Shown here piece by piece: positions 23,774-31,592 of a stretch of DNA of 34,639 nt (the first letter of the stretch is position 1; each line of letters starts with the position of its first letter). The notes under the pieces are model-generated. The model was given only the letters and a program-made list of their open reading frames with translations. It was not told where the DNA came from and ran no database searches. The stretch is from positions 1-34,639 of the forward strand of contig MNRQ01000027.1 of assembly GCA_001916035.1 (NCBI GenBank), read 5' to 3'. The position numbers and the translations under genes were made by a program. This DNA comes from Clostridium sp. 27_14 (lineage in GTDB: Bacteria > Bacillota > Clostridia > TANB77 > CAG-508).

Positions 23774-24502
23774 ATGAAAATAAGAGAAAAATTATATAGA
23801 GTAGTAGAAAAAGATACAGAATATTTTGAGTGGTATGACATTATGATGCTTATTTGTATATGGGTAAGCATCGTTCCACTAATATTTAAAGAACAAAATA
23901 AATTTACTTATGTAATAACTATAATAACAACTTTGATATTTGTAATAGACTATATTTTAAGATGGATAACATCAGATTATAGGCTAAAAAAAGGAGTAAT
24001 TAGTTTTATAAAATATCCAATAACATTTTCGGCAATATTTGATTTAACAATTATAATTTCGTGTTTTAGTGAATTTTATAATAACCCAATTCTAACATTA
24101 TTTAGTACATTTAGAATTTTAATGATTGCTAAAACATTAAGGTATTCTAAAAAATTTAAAATAATAAAAAATGTAGTAGAAAAAAATAAAGATATTTTAA
24201 AAGTTGTATGTGGATTTACAATAGGATTTATATTCGTAAGTGCATTAATAATGTTTCAATTTGAAGGACAAAGTTTTAATAATTTTTTTGAAGCAATATA
24301 TTGGAGTACAACTGTTTTAACAACCGTTGGATATGGTGATATATGTCCTAAAACAGAAATAGGTAAATTAATAAGTATAATATCAAGTTTAGTAGGAATA
24401 GCATTTGTAGCTTTGCCAACTGGAATTATAACAACAGGATTTGTTGAAGAATTAAATAAAGAGAAAGAGGTAGATAATAATGAAAAAATTAACAAAAATT
24501 AA
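23774..24502 (+). CDS. Voltage-gated-type potassium channel protein
   Basis: The 242-residue protein has the full six-helix layout: S1-S3 (about 17-90), an S4-like stretch with sparse positive charges (TFRILMIAKTLRYSKKFK, about 112-130), S5 (about 143-163), a pore loop with the selectivity filter TVGYGD (about 182-187), and S6 (IISSLVGIAFVALPTGIITTG). The filter is intact, so it should conduct K+. The C-terminus is a short charged tail without an RCK domain. ATG 23774 follows TAGGAGAAG. It overlaps the downstream PspA-like gene by 23 nt. A K+ channel in a prophage is unusual; it could be lysogenic-conversion cargo acting on membrane potential. Confidence 0.88.
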   Translation: MKIREKLYRVVEKDTEYFEWYDIMMLICIWVSIVPLIFKEQNKFTYVITIITTLIFVIDYILRWITSDYRLKKGVISFIKYPITFSAIFDLTIIISCFSEFYNNPILTLFSTFRILMIAKTLRYSKKFKIIKNVVEKNKDILKVVCGFTIGFIFVSALIMFQFEGQSFNNFFEAIYWSTTVLTTVGYGDICPKTEIGKLISIISSLVGIAFVALPTGIITTGFVEELNKEKEVDNNEKINKN

Positions 24503-25097
24503 AATATTATGGGATAGGTTTTTTAATAAGATTGTGAAAGTAGATAACATAGAAAAAGTGGAAGAAGGATTAAGTAGACAAAAAGAGGCTTTAAAAAAAC
24601 TTAATGAAAGTTATTATAATGCAAAAGGTACTTTAGATACATATAAAGATGAATTAAAGAAAAATGAAAATAATTTAAAGAGATTAGATAGATGTTTTGA
24701 TATATGTAAAACGAAAAATGACAAAAAAGGTGCAAAACAAGTATATGATGAAACAAATACTACAAAACAAAGAATATCAGTATTAAAAGAACAAATAGCA
24801 AAACAACAATTAATAGTAGAAAGATTTTTAGAAGCTAAAGAAAAATATGAAAATGGAATAAGAAACTTACAAAATAATTTAGAAACAATGAAATCAAAAG
24901 ATAGATTTAGTAAAGCAGTAAAAGAATATAATGAAAACTTTGGAGAGTTTGAAGAATTTAATATTGATGATATTCAAAGAGATATTGATAATGAATTTAA
25001 TGCAAGTAATGCAAAATTAGAAGAACAATCAGATACATTAGATTTAGATGAAATAGAGAACACAAGTAATTTTGAAGAATTGTGGGGTAAAGAATAA
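24480..25097 (+). CDS. PspA/IM30-like coiled-coil protein
   Basis: The 205-residue protein begins with an amphipathic segment (KILWDRFFNKIVKV) and then a long coiled coil (about 25-150; LSRQKEALKKLNESYYNAKG, KRISVLKEQIAKQQLIVERFLEAKEKYE), followed by an acidic tail ending NFEELWGKE. This layout recalls the PspA/ESCRT-III-like family, which coats and protects stressed membranes; identity is by architecture rather than strict motif. ATG 24480 has AGAGGT upstream inside the channel gene. The next gene starts in its stop codon (TAATGG), so channel, coil and the following gene look translationally coupled. Confidence 0.6.
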   Translation: MKKLTKIKILWDRFFNKIVKVDNIEKVEEGLSRQKEALKKLNESYYNAKGTLDTYKDELKKNENNLKRLDRCFDICKTKNDKKGAKQVYDETNTTKQRISVLKEQIAKQQLIVERFLEAKEKYENGIRNLQNNLETMKSKDRFSKAVKEYNENFGEFEEFNIDDIQRDIDNEFNASNAKLEEQSDTLDLDEIENTSNFEELWGKE

Positions 25098-25618
25098 TGG
25101 AAGAATATAAATATAAAGAAGAGTATGATGATATGGTAAAAGAATATAACAACTTTAAAAAAATATATGAAATATTAAAAATATCAGCTAAAGAGATTCA
25201 AAAAAGTATGGGAAAAAATGATACAATATCATACTTTTGCATAATCACAAATGAAGAAAAAACATATATTACATTTTATGAGGAAGATGGAACGCAACTA
25301 ATACAAGTAGAAGTTCAAAAAGATTATAAAAACTTTTTTGAATTATTTGATACTGAACTTATAAGAGAAGCAGATGTTGAAAGACCTCAAAATGATGGAT
25401 ATAAATACCGTGGATTTATATTTAATTATAATGAAGAACCATATTTTATAAAACAAATATTATTTGATGAAATTAAATTCGAAAATACTGATTTAATAAA
25501 AGAGATAAAAGATGAACTAGAATATTATAAAGACAAAATTATAACAAAAAAGAATGAAGTTTTTGATTATACAGAAACAAATAATATATTAAATCAATAT
25601 AAATTTGAGGAGGACTAA
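25097..25618 (+). CDS. Hypothetical acidic protein (173 aa) of the channel/PspA-like block
   Basis: ATG 25097 overlaps the previous stop by one base. The protein is acidic, with a helical N-terminus, a beta-rich centre (ISYFCIITNEEKTYITFYEE, FFELFDTELI) and a helical C-terminus. No membrane segment or known motif is seen. Tight coupling suggests a shared role with the channel and coiled-coil proteins. Confidence 0.55.
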   Translation: MEEYKYKEEYDDMVKEYNNFKKIYEILKISAKEIQKSMGKNDTISYFCIITNEEKTYITFYEEDGTQLIQVEVQKDYKNFFELFDTELIREADVERPQNDGYKYRGFIFNYNEEPYFIKQILFDEIKFENTDLIKEIKDELEYYKDKIITKKNEVFDYTETNNILNQYKFEED

Positions 25619-25621
25619 ACA

Positions 25622-25915
25622 ATGAATGAAGAAGAAGCGATAGAAAAACTAAAATACATTAATATGGCTTATGATTGTAATAATTATTACAGTAGATATG
25701 AGTTAGACTGTATAGAAACAGTCTTAAATCTATTAGAAAAGAAAAATAAGATAATAGATTTAATGGCAATAGTGATAGGCAATGAACCATTACCAACAGA
25801 AGAATATTGTATTTTTAGAAATTTTGATTGCCCAGTTGTTGGTGGAAACAGAGATTGTAAAGACTGTATAAAACAATATTTTGAAAATAAAGCAAAAGAA
25901 TTAATAAACAGATAA
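25622..25915 (+). CDS. Hypothetical Cys-rich phage protein (97 aa)
   Basis: ATG 25622 follows GAGGAGGAC. The C-terminal half has a CxxxxxxC...CxxC-like set (EYCIFRNFDCPVVGGNRDCK then DCIKQYF), resembling small clostridial phage proteins with a zinc-binding tail. Function is unknown. Confidence 0.55.
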   Translation: MNEEEAIEKLKYINMAYDCNNYYSRYELDCIETVLNLLEKKNKIIDLMAIVIGNEPLPTEEYCIFRNFDCPVVGGNRDCKDCIKQYFENKAKELINR

Positions 25916-25919
25916 AAGA

Positions 25920-25960
25920 GCATACTACATCTAAAGAGTTTCTAAAGAGGTGTAGTATGC
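25920..25960 (+). promoter_or_regulatory. Translation-control hairpin masking a start codon
   Basis: GCATACTACA (25920-25929) pairs perfectly with TGTAGTATGC (25951-25960). The 3' arm contains the ATG (25957) of the next gene, and the loop holds its SD (AAAGAGG) within a tandem TCTAAAGAG repeat. There is no U-tract, so this is not a terminator. Confidence 0.6.
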
Positions 25961-26184
25961 AAGATAAAGAGATAATTCAAAAATGGAAGCAAGGATTAAG
26001 TAAAAATCAATTAGCAACAATGTACAAAAGACAATATAATCAAGAAATAAAGATAATAAGAAGTACAGTAAGACACAGGCACGATGGAAGATACATAAGC
26101 AATTATGAGGCATTAGCTTATGTTGAAAGAGTAATATATAAATATTTGAAAGGAAAAGCAAATGAAAATACCAAAAGTAATTAG
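25957..26184 (+). CDS. Small HTH-like protein (75 aa)
   Basis: The product starts MQDKEIIQKWKQGLSKNQLA and continues with YKRQYNQEIKIIRSTVRHRH, a helix-turn-helix-like pattern similar to small DNA-binding phage proteins. Its start codon lies in the stem of the hairpin at 25920-25960, hinting at autoregulation or coupling. It overlaps the next gene by 23 nt. Confidence 0.58.
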   Translation: MQDKEIIQKWKQGLSKNQLATMYKRQYNQEIKIIRSTVRHRHDGRYISNYEALAYVERVIYKYLKGKANENTKSN

Positions 26185-26356
26185 TAAAAATGGACATGAA
26201 TACATACTAGTAGCAAAATGTAATGAAAATTTATATTTATATAAAGATCTATTATACGGGTACAAAGAAACATTTACAAAATTTGACTTAGGATTAATAA
26301 CAGAAAAAGGAAACATGATAAGCACAGCAAAAAAGTGTGGAAGTGGAAAAATATAG
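26162..26356 (+). CDS. Hypothetical phage protein (64 aa)
   Basis: ATG 26162 follows GAAAGGAAAAG inside the previous gene. The sequence (KIPKVISKNGHEYILVAKCN, YKETFTKFDLGLI) is mostly beta and matches a type of short protein found just before the late regulator in clostridial phages. Function is unknown. Confidence 0.58.
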   Translation: MKIPKVISKNGHEYILVAKCNENLYLYKDLLYGYKETFTKFDLGLITEKGNMISTAKKCGSGKI

Positions 26357-26372
26357 TTAAGGAGGTACACTA

Positions 26373-26849
26373 ATGACACGAGAAAACTTAATAGTATTAT
26401 TAAAAGAATATAAAGAAAATAAGGCAAGATTAAATATTAAGCTTAAAGAGTTAAAGACATCAAGAATAAAATTAAAATATGTTGATTCTGATACTAATAT
26501 GACATCTTCATACGGAGATAATCAAGATATACATAGTAAAAACCAAATAAGTGATAAAGTATCAAAAAAAGTAGAAGAAAATGATATAAGAAGAATTGAA
26601 TTAGAAAACAAAATAGAAGAATTAGAAAAAGAAGTCAAAGAATTAATAGAAAAGGTAGAAGCGGTTGAAGATCGACTAGAAGGATTGAAGTATAAAGAAA
26701 GAGAAATATTAACAGCTTATTATGTCGAAGGAAGAACGGCTGAAGACATAGGAAATAGATTATACTTTAAGCTGTTTAATCAAACTAGAAGCGATAGACA
26801 CATACAAAGAATTATAGAAAAAGCTACTGAAAAGATGATAAAATTCTAA
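26373..26849 (+). CDS. Sigma-like late transcription regulator (ArpU/RinA type)
   Basis: The 158-residue protein has an N-terminal coiled coil (about 1-105, NKARLNIKLKELKTSRIKLK, IELENKIEELEKEVKEL) and a C-terminal sigma-70 region 4-like HTH (LKYKEREILTAYYVEGRTAE then RSDRHIQRIIEKATEKM). Phage proteins of this kind switch on the structural genes. ATG 26373 follows TAAGGAGGT. Its stop touches three 11-bp-spaced repeats and a -10 box (26848-26906), most likely its own target promoter. Confidence 0.8.
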   Translation: MTRENLIVLLKEYKENKARLNIKLKELKTSRIKLKYVDSDTNMTSSYGDNQDIHSKNQISDKVSKKVEENDIRRIELENKIEELEKEVKELIEKVEAVEDRLEGLKYKEREILTAYYVEGRTAEDIGNRLYFKLFNQTRSDRHIQRIIEKATEKMIKF

Positions 26850-26906
26850 ATGTCGTGAAAATGTCGTAAAAATGTCGTAGTATTATACAAAAATATATAG
26901 TATAAT
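26848..26906 (+). promoter_or_regulatory. Putative late promoter with three 11-bp-spaced activator repeats
   Basis: AAATGTCGT occurs three times at 26848, 26859 and 26870, exactly 11 bp apart, followed after 22 bp by TATAAT (26901-26906). No -35 consensus is seen (TAGTAT at the position), as expected for an activator-dependent promoter. Just downstream, GCC-GAGA-GGC (26922-26931) can form a small hairpin. Confidence 0.65.
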
Positions 26907-26952
26907 AACAATAGTAAAAAAGCCGAGAGGCAAAAATAAAAAAGCCCCTTTA

Positions 26953-27225
26953 ATTTCATATAATAGAAAGGCGGCTTGTCCTTATGGCACTGATGGATTT
27001 CACAGAAGAGATGGAAAATGTTGCCGTAGTTTTCATGGGAACGGGTGATCAGGTGAGTGAATTCCGCTCGGTTTTCCATAAGAAGGGAAATCACCTTTTC
27101 CTGGCAGAGATCTCCTGCAGGTCCGGCCAGAAAACTAAGGTCAAACACAACGCTTCTGTAATATAAAATATGTCTGGAATCTGACTTGATTCCATGCAGA
27201 ACACCGCTTGTACATTTAACGGAGA
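26953..27225. other. GC-rich island of foreign composition in the late leader
   Basis: From about 26966 the base composition jumps from strongly AT-rich to roughly half G+C, with restriction-like 6-mers (TGATCA, GAATTC, CTGCAG), and falls back near 27225. A 60-codon frame (26984-27166, plus) and a longer minus frame both cross it; neither has a good SD or matches a family I recognise. Its left edge carries AGCCCCTTT/AAAGGCGGCT (26951-26980), which on the minus strand is followed by a T run, i.e. a leftward terminator. It could be the 3' end of a foreign gene inserted by recombination, or a chimeric join. Confidence 0.5.
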
Positions 27226-27518
27226 TAAGAAAGAACTATATTTGGATGCATATAAAAAATTTGAAAATAAATGTATAAAAATAGATTAAATTAGTTATTA
27301 CCAGAATGCTAGGTAACTGATAATATAATAAAAATACACTTCCTTGTAGGATAAAAAAAGTTGTATGGTATAGAACTTTCCTAGCAAGTTCTAATATTAA
27401 AAATTGTATATAGTGATATATTATCTAAAGTGAAAATCAGTCCAATGTGGAGTAATAGATAGAGATTGCAATCGGTATATCATTACATAGAGTTTTTAAT
27501 AAAAAAGAAGGAGTACGT
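27226..27518. other. Non-coding leader between GC-rich island and late genes
   Basis: I see no convincing gene here. A 31-codon frame from ATG 27194 to 27289 (MQNTACTFNGD...) spans the island edge and lacks an SD; its second half may be a gene remnant. The rest shows small hairpins, for example AGAACTT/AAGTTCT near 27381-27402 and the palindrome GATTGCAATC (27464-27473), so a structured 5' leader of the late mRNA is possible. Confidence 0.4.
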
Positions 27519-27665
27519 ATGACTAATCAAGAAAGAATAGAAAAATATAAAAAAGAGTATTGTACAAGATGTAAAAACAATAACAAAAATGATTGTGAAA
27601 TAAGAATATTTAAAAACAATAATATAGTATGTACAAAGTGTGTGTATTATGAGAGACAAGATTAA
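27519..27665 (+). CDS. Small zinc-finger-like protein (48 aa)
   Basis: ATG 27519 follows AAGAAGGAG. The peptide has two Cys pairs, CTRCKNNNKNDCE and CTKCVYY, a knuckle layout found in tiny clostridial phage proteins. It overlaps the next small Cys gene by 17 nt. Confidence 0.6.
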   Translation: MTNQERIEKYKKEYCTRCKNNNKNDCEIRIFKNNNIVCTKCVYYERQD

Positions 27666-27792
27666 CTATGCAAATTGCATGCAAAGAAAATGTGAACAAT
27701 GTAGATACTATGATTATTGTTTTAGATATAAACCAAAAAAGGAGAATGAAAGTGTATTTAAAAGTAAAATCAAAGAAATTAAAAAATCTTAG
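27649..27792 (+). CDS. Second small Cys-rich protein (47 aa)
   Basis: ATG 27649 lies in the end of the previous gene (TTATGAGAG). The product MRDKINYANCMQRKCEQCRY continues DYCFRYKPKKENE, with four closely spaced Cys (C-x4-C-x2-C-x5-C) and a basic tail. It is too short for most gene finders and competes with a longer frame at 27668, but the Cys pattern and pairing with the similar upstream gene support it. Confidence 0.55.
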   Translation: MRDKINYANCMQRKCEQCRYYDYCFRYKPKKENESVFKSKIKEIKKS

Positions 27793-28030
27793 TATAAAAA
27801 TATCTCAAGTTAAAAATAATTTGGTTGTGAATATATTAAATAAAAAAGGTTATGAATGTAATAATTCACAAATAAGTCAAATTAAAGCAAATAGAAAATT
27901 AAATTCAGAGCAGAAAAAAGTAATATTAGAAAATCGAAACGAAAAAGTATCAAAAATTGGAAGTTACTATGTATGGGAAGCAGATGTTATAGTAAAGATA
28001 GTAGACAAAGTAACAGGAAAAGAGGCATAA
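27752..28030 (+). CDS. Hypothetical HTH-like phage protein
   Basis: The same frame is open from 27668, but the only SD (AAAAAAGGAG, 27735-27744) suits GTG 27752 (7 bp) or less well ATG 27746 (1 bp), giving 92-94 residues. The region LVVNILNKKGYECNNSQISQ then IKANRKLNSEQKKVILENRN resembles a lambda-repressor-like HTH. It overlaps the second Cys-rich gene by about 40 nt. Function is unknown. Confidence 0.5.
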   Translation: MYLKVKSKKLKNLSIKISQVKNNLVVNILNKKGYECNNSQISQIKANRKLNSEQKKVILENRNEKVSKIGSYYVWEADVIVKIVDKVTGKEA

Positions 28031-28034
28031 GACT

Positions 28035-28172
28035 ATGTGGAATATATTTTTAGGAATAATATTAAGTTGTATAGGAGTAATAGCAATAGCATTTACTCTT
28101 TTTATTTTTGTTACAATAATAGATGTTGTTACAATAATAGATGTAATGATAAAACAATTTAAAAGAAAATAA
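28035..28172 (+). CDS. Small single-pass membrane protein (45 aa)
   Basis: The frame MWNIFLGIILSCIGVIAIAF is followed by more hydrophobic residues and a basic end (MIKQFKRK). It contains an exact in-frame tandem duplication of 17-18 nt (28110-28127, 28128-28145), giving VTIIDV twice. The SD is weak. It is a plausible small phage membrane protein. Confidence 0.45.
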   Translation: MWNIFLGIILSCIGVIAIAFTLFIFVTIIDVVTIIDVMIKQFKRK

Positions 28173-28207
28173 TTTTAATAAATTTTAATTAGGAAGGGGT
28201 GAACCAA

Positions 28208-28570
28208 GTGTTAAGTGAAAAACAAATGCAATGTATAAACTTAATGGTTATAGAAAATAAAACACAAAAACAAATAGCAAAAGAATTAAAAATAACAGAA
28301 CAGACAATATGCAACAAAAAAGATAAAGAATTTAAAAATGAAATAGAGCAAAATATAAAAGAAAATTTTGGTTCACTTGCAGTAGAAGCACAAAAGGAAC
28401 TGAAGAAACTATTAAAATCAAATAACGAATATATAAAAATGCAAGCAGTAAAAGATATTCTTGATAGAGCAGGATATAAACCTACAGAAAGAATAAAGAA
28501 TGAAGTAGAACCTTCTAAAAAATTTGCAGATATTTGCAAACAATTAGGTGGTGAAGGACTAAATGAATAA
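28208..28570 (+). CDS. terS: Phage terminase small subunit
   Basis: The product is 120 residues from GTG 28208, ten bases after AGGAAGG; GTG 28199 is too close to the SD. It has an N-terminal HTH (MQCINLMVIENKTQKQIAKE then LKITEQTICNKK) for DNA recognition and a helical C-terminus (LKSNNEYIKMQAVKDILDRA then GYKPTER) typical of the phBC6A51-type small subunit. It recognises the packaging site and recruits TerL. It overlaps terL by 8 nt. Confidence 0.82.
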   Translation: MLSEKQMQCINLMVIENKTQKQIAKELKITEQTICNKKDKEFKNEIEQNIKENFGSLAVEAQKELKKLLKSNNEYIKMQAVKDILDRAGYKPTERIKNEVEPSKKFADICKQLGGEGLNE

Positions 28571-29927
28571 TAAAGAAAAAGTTTTTGAATTATCAGAAAA
28601 ATATATTGATTTTTGCAATACAACAGAAAATGTAGATGTTGATGTATTAGAAGGAACAACAGCATCAGGAAAAACAACAATAGGAGCAGGCGTAAAGTTT
28701 ATGGAAATGGTATCGCTATCTAGGAAAAAAGAACATATAATAGCAGCAAGAACAACAGGTGTTGCTGAAAAAAATATAATAAATCAAGATAATGGAATAT
28801 TAGATATACATAAGAATGCTGTATATTGTGGAAATGGAGACAAAGACCATAAGTTTCCACATATAAAATTTGAAAACAAAATTATATATGTATTAAGTTA
28901 TAAAAATAAAGACCAATGGGAAAATGCCTTAGGTGGCCAATATGGTTGTGTATACATAGATGAAGGAAATATAGCAGACATAGATTTTGTTAGAGAGATT
29001 TTAACAAGAAATGATTATTTATGTATAACATTAAATCCAGATGATCCAAACTTGCCTATTTATGATGAAGTAATAAATCATGCTAGACCATATAAAAAAT
29101 ATGCTAAGGATGTACCTAATGAAATAATGAAAGAATTAAATAAAGTTGAGCCAAAGAAAAATTATAGATATTGGTTTTTTACTTTTTATGATAACAAAGG
29201 TTTAACAGAAGAAGAAATAGAAAAGAAAAAAACAGTAGCACCAATAGGAACAAAGTTATATAAAAATAAAATACAAGGACTAAGAGGAAAAGCAACAGGG
29301 CTATGCTTTAATTTACAACCTAAAAACATAATAACATTAGAAGAAGCAAAACAAATGAAATTTAAGTTGTTTTCTGTTGGTTGTGATACATCATATTCAA
29401 AGGAAAGCCACGATAAAGTAACGTTGGAAGGCATAGGCATAACAACAGATAATAAATGTGTTCTATTAAAAGAAAGAACATTCAATAATAAAGATAGAAC
29501 AATACCATTTGCACCATCAGATGTAGTGCAATGGATTGTTGAGTTTATGGAAGAGTTCAAAAACGAATGGGGATTTGCAAGAACATGTTTTATAGATAAT
29601 GCAGACCAAGGAACAATAATGGAAGCAAACAAAGCAAAGAGACAGAATGCATTAGTATATAATTTTGAAAACGCATGGAAAAAAACAAAAATAATCACTA
29701 GAGTTCAACTACAAGAAAGTTGGTTGAATACTGGTGATTTTTTAATTGTTGAAACTTGCAAAGATTACATAGATGAATGTAATAAATATTCATTTGATGA
29801 AGATAATCAACCAGAAGACGGAAACGACCACAGCATAAATGGTTGCCAGTATGCTTGGTTACCTCACAAAAAGAAAATTGGAAATTGGGAAGTAATAAAG
29901 AAATTGATTAAAGATGAGGAGGAATAA
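28563..29927 (+). CDS. terL: Phage terminase large subunit
   Basis: The 454-residue packaging motor has an ATPase part with Walker A-like EGTTASGKTT (about 30-39) and Walker B VYIDEGN (about 132-138), the coupling motif region LNPDDPN, and a C-terminal RNase H-like nuclease with acidic residues in SVGCDTSYSKES, TCFIDNAD and EDGNDHSINGCQYAW. This is the PBSX/SPP1-type TerL. Translation is coupled to terS. Length and motifs appear complete. Confidence 0.92.
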   Translation: MNNKEKVFELSEKYIDFCNTTENVDVDVLEGTTASGKTTIGAGVKFMEMVSLSRKKEHIIAARTTGVAEKNIINQDNGILDIHKNAVYCGNGDKDHKFPHIKFENKIIYVLSYKNKDQWENALGGQYGCVYIDEGNIADIDFVREILTRNDYLCITLNPDDPNLPIYDEVINHARPYKKYAKDVPNEIMKELNKVEPKKNYRYWFFTFYDNKGLTEEEIEKKKTVAPIGTKLYKNKIQGLRGKATGLCFNLQPKNIITLEEAKQMKFKLFSVGCDTSYSKESHDKVTLEGIGITTDNKCVLLKERTFNNKDRTIPFAPSDVVQWIVEFMEEFKNEWGFARTCFIDNADQGTIMEANKAKRQNALVYNFENAWKKTKIITRVQLQESWLNTGDFLIVETCKDYIDECNKYSFDEDNQPEDGNDHSINGCQYAWLPHKKKIGNWEVIKKLIKDEEE

Positions 29928-29930
29928 TAT

Positions 29931-30110
29931 ATGAGTACAAGAAGCACATTATTTCAAACACCAACAATTGAGATAGATCAAAGTAGATATGAAGAATTGA
30001 TACAAAAGGAATTAAAATATAAACAATATAAAGAACAAGCAACAATAGAAGTAATCAGAATAATAGAAGGTCAAGGTAGTGAAACAGTAACAACTGAAAG
30101 CGAGGAATAA
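29931..30110 (+). CDS. Small hypothetical protein between terL and portal (59 aa)
   Basis: ATG 29931 follows GAGGAGGAATA, with the SD in the end of terL. The sequence is helical and charged (SRYEELIQKELKYKQYKEQA), ending in an acidic tail. It lies 1 bp before the portal gene, so it is probably co-translated. No family is recognised. Confidence 0.62.
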   Translation: MSTRSTLFQTPTIEIDQSRYEELIQKELKYKQYKEQATIEVIRIIEGQGSETVTTESEE

Positions 30111-30111
30111 A

Positions 30112-31584
30112 ATGGGGACAGTAAATGATAAAATAAAAAATGTAATACGAAATTGGTTAGAAATACAACCAAGTGTAGGAGATACAATAACAATACAAGA
30201 AACAAATACATTTGAAGGCAACTGTTTTAGAAATCTATTATGGTATAGAGGAGATGCATCAGAATTACATCAGTACTATACACAAACAGATGACTTAATG
30301 GGAAATGCTAAGTTTTGGGCAGCACAAAGTACAACTGGTATAAATATTAGAAAAATACATACAGGATTACCTGCTATGATAGTGGATATGTTAGCCGATA
30401 TAATTGTTGATAGTTTTAATAAAATAGAAGTTAAAGGAAACAACGAAGCACAAACAAATTGGGAAGAAATAGTAAAAGAAAATGACTTTAAGGAAACATT
30501 AAAACAGGCGATAATAGATGTATTTGTACAATGTGATGGAGCATTTAAAATAAGTTATGATACAGACATAAGTAAATATCCTATAATAGAATTTTATTCA
30601 GGACAAGATGTTGACTTTGAATATACAAGAGGAAGAATAACAGGAGTAAACTTTAAGAATAAATACCCTAAAAAAGATGTTTGTTATACTCTTTTTGAAA
30701 AATATTCTAAAGATGGAATAAAATACGAATTGTACAAAAATGACCATTTAATGCAAGATTATAAAGCTATTCCAGAAACAGCAGAATTAAAAGAACCAAA
30801 AGATACCAAATTTATGATGGCTGTACCGATGATGTTTAACAAATCAAAAAAATATAAAGGTAGAGGCCAAAGTATATTAGAAAAGAAATTAGATGCTTTT
30901 GATAGTTTTGATGAAGTATGGAGCAAATGGATAGATGCATTAAGAGATAATAGAACAATAACATATATTCCAGAAGATTTAATTCCAACAAATAGCAATG
31001 GAGAATTGATAAAACCAAATACATTTGATAATAGATATGCAAAAGTAGGAAGTACAACATCAGAAACAGAAAGTAGCAAAATTACAAGAGAAAAAGGAGA
31101 TTTTGATTATGAAGGAATGTTACAATCATACATAACAGCATTAGACTTGTGTTTACAAGGGCTAATAAGTCCATCAACATTAGGAATAGATGTAAAAAAG
31201 CTAGATAATGCAGATGCACAAAGAGAAAAAGAAAAAGCAACACAATATACAAGAGGGAAAGTAATAGATGTATTAGAAAAAGTTATTCCTAAATTAGTTA
31301 CAATATGCTTAAAAGCATATGATTTAGCACAAGAAAAAACAGCAGGAGAATATGAAGCAATAGTTGATTTTAAAGAATACGCAAACCCTTCATTTGAAGC
31401 AACAGTAGAAACGGTATCAAAAGCTAGACCTGGTCAAAATGTAATGAGTATTGAAAAAACAGTTGATACAATGTATGGAGATAGCTTAACAAAAGAAGAA
31501 AAAGAGGAAGAAGTAAAAAGACTAAAAGAAGAAGCAGGAATAATTCAAAAAGAAGAACCTAATATAATGGAACCATTAGAGTAG
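30112..31584 (+). CDS. Phage portal protein (SPP1 family)
   Basis: The 490-residue protein has the SPP1 gp6-type order: an N-terminal helix-rich wing (YYTQTDDLMGNAKFWAAQST), INIRKIHTGLPAMIVDMLAD, the DAFDSFDEVWSKWIDALRDN stem helix region, SPSTLGIDVKKLDNADAQRE, a conserved portal segment, and a Lys/Glu-rich C-terminus. It forms the dodecameric ring through which DNA enters the head. ATG 30112 follows AAAGCGAGGAA. The downstream MuF gene follows after 8 bp, as usual. Confidence 0.9.
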   Translation: MGTVNDKIKNVIRNWLEIQPSVGDTITIQETNTFEGNCFRNLLWYRGDASELHQYYTQTDDLMGNAKFWAAQSTTGINIRKIHTGLPAMIVDMLADIIVDSFNKIEVKGNNEAQTNWEEIVKENDFKETLKQAIIDVFVQCDGAFKISYDTDISKYPIIEFYSGQDVDFEYTRGRITGVNFKNKYPKKDVCYTLFEKYSKDGIKYELYKNDHLMQDYKAIPETAELKEPKDTKFMMAVPMMFNKSKKYKGRGQSILEKKLDAFDSFDEVWSKWIDALRDNRTITYIPEDLIPTNSNGELIKPNTFDNRYAKVGSTTSETESSKITREKGDFDYEGMLQSYITALDLCLQGLISPSTLGIDVKKLDNADAQREKEKATQYTRGKVIDVLEKVIPKLVTICLKAYDLAQEKTAGEYEAIVDFKEYANPSFEATVETVSKARPGQNVMSIEKTVDTMYGDSLTKEEKEEEVKRLKEEAGIIQKEEPNIMEPLE

Positions 31585-31592
31585 GTGATTAA

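Noticed and set aside
25931..26197. Minus-strand frames of 60-170 codons throughout the prophage
   Set aside because: They lie opposite well-supported rightward genes, are rich in Phe/Leu/Ile/Tyr as expected from antisense of Lys/Glu/Asn-rich genes, and lack SDs.
26848..26878. CRISPR-like array from the AAATGTCGT repeats
   Set aside because: Repeats are 9 bp with 2-bp gaps and only three copies; they fit activator sites. No CRISPR array or cas gene was seen in the window.
26846..27148. A 100-codon minus-strand frame in the GC-rich island
   Set aside because: It reads through a leftward terminator and the late-promoter repeats and has no SD; at most its GC-rich half could be part of a foreign gene.
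27194..27289. A 31-codon frame starting MQNTACTF
   Set aside because: There is no SD, it spans the composition break, and it has no recognisable domain; kept only as a possible remnant in the leader description.
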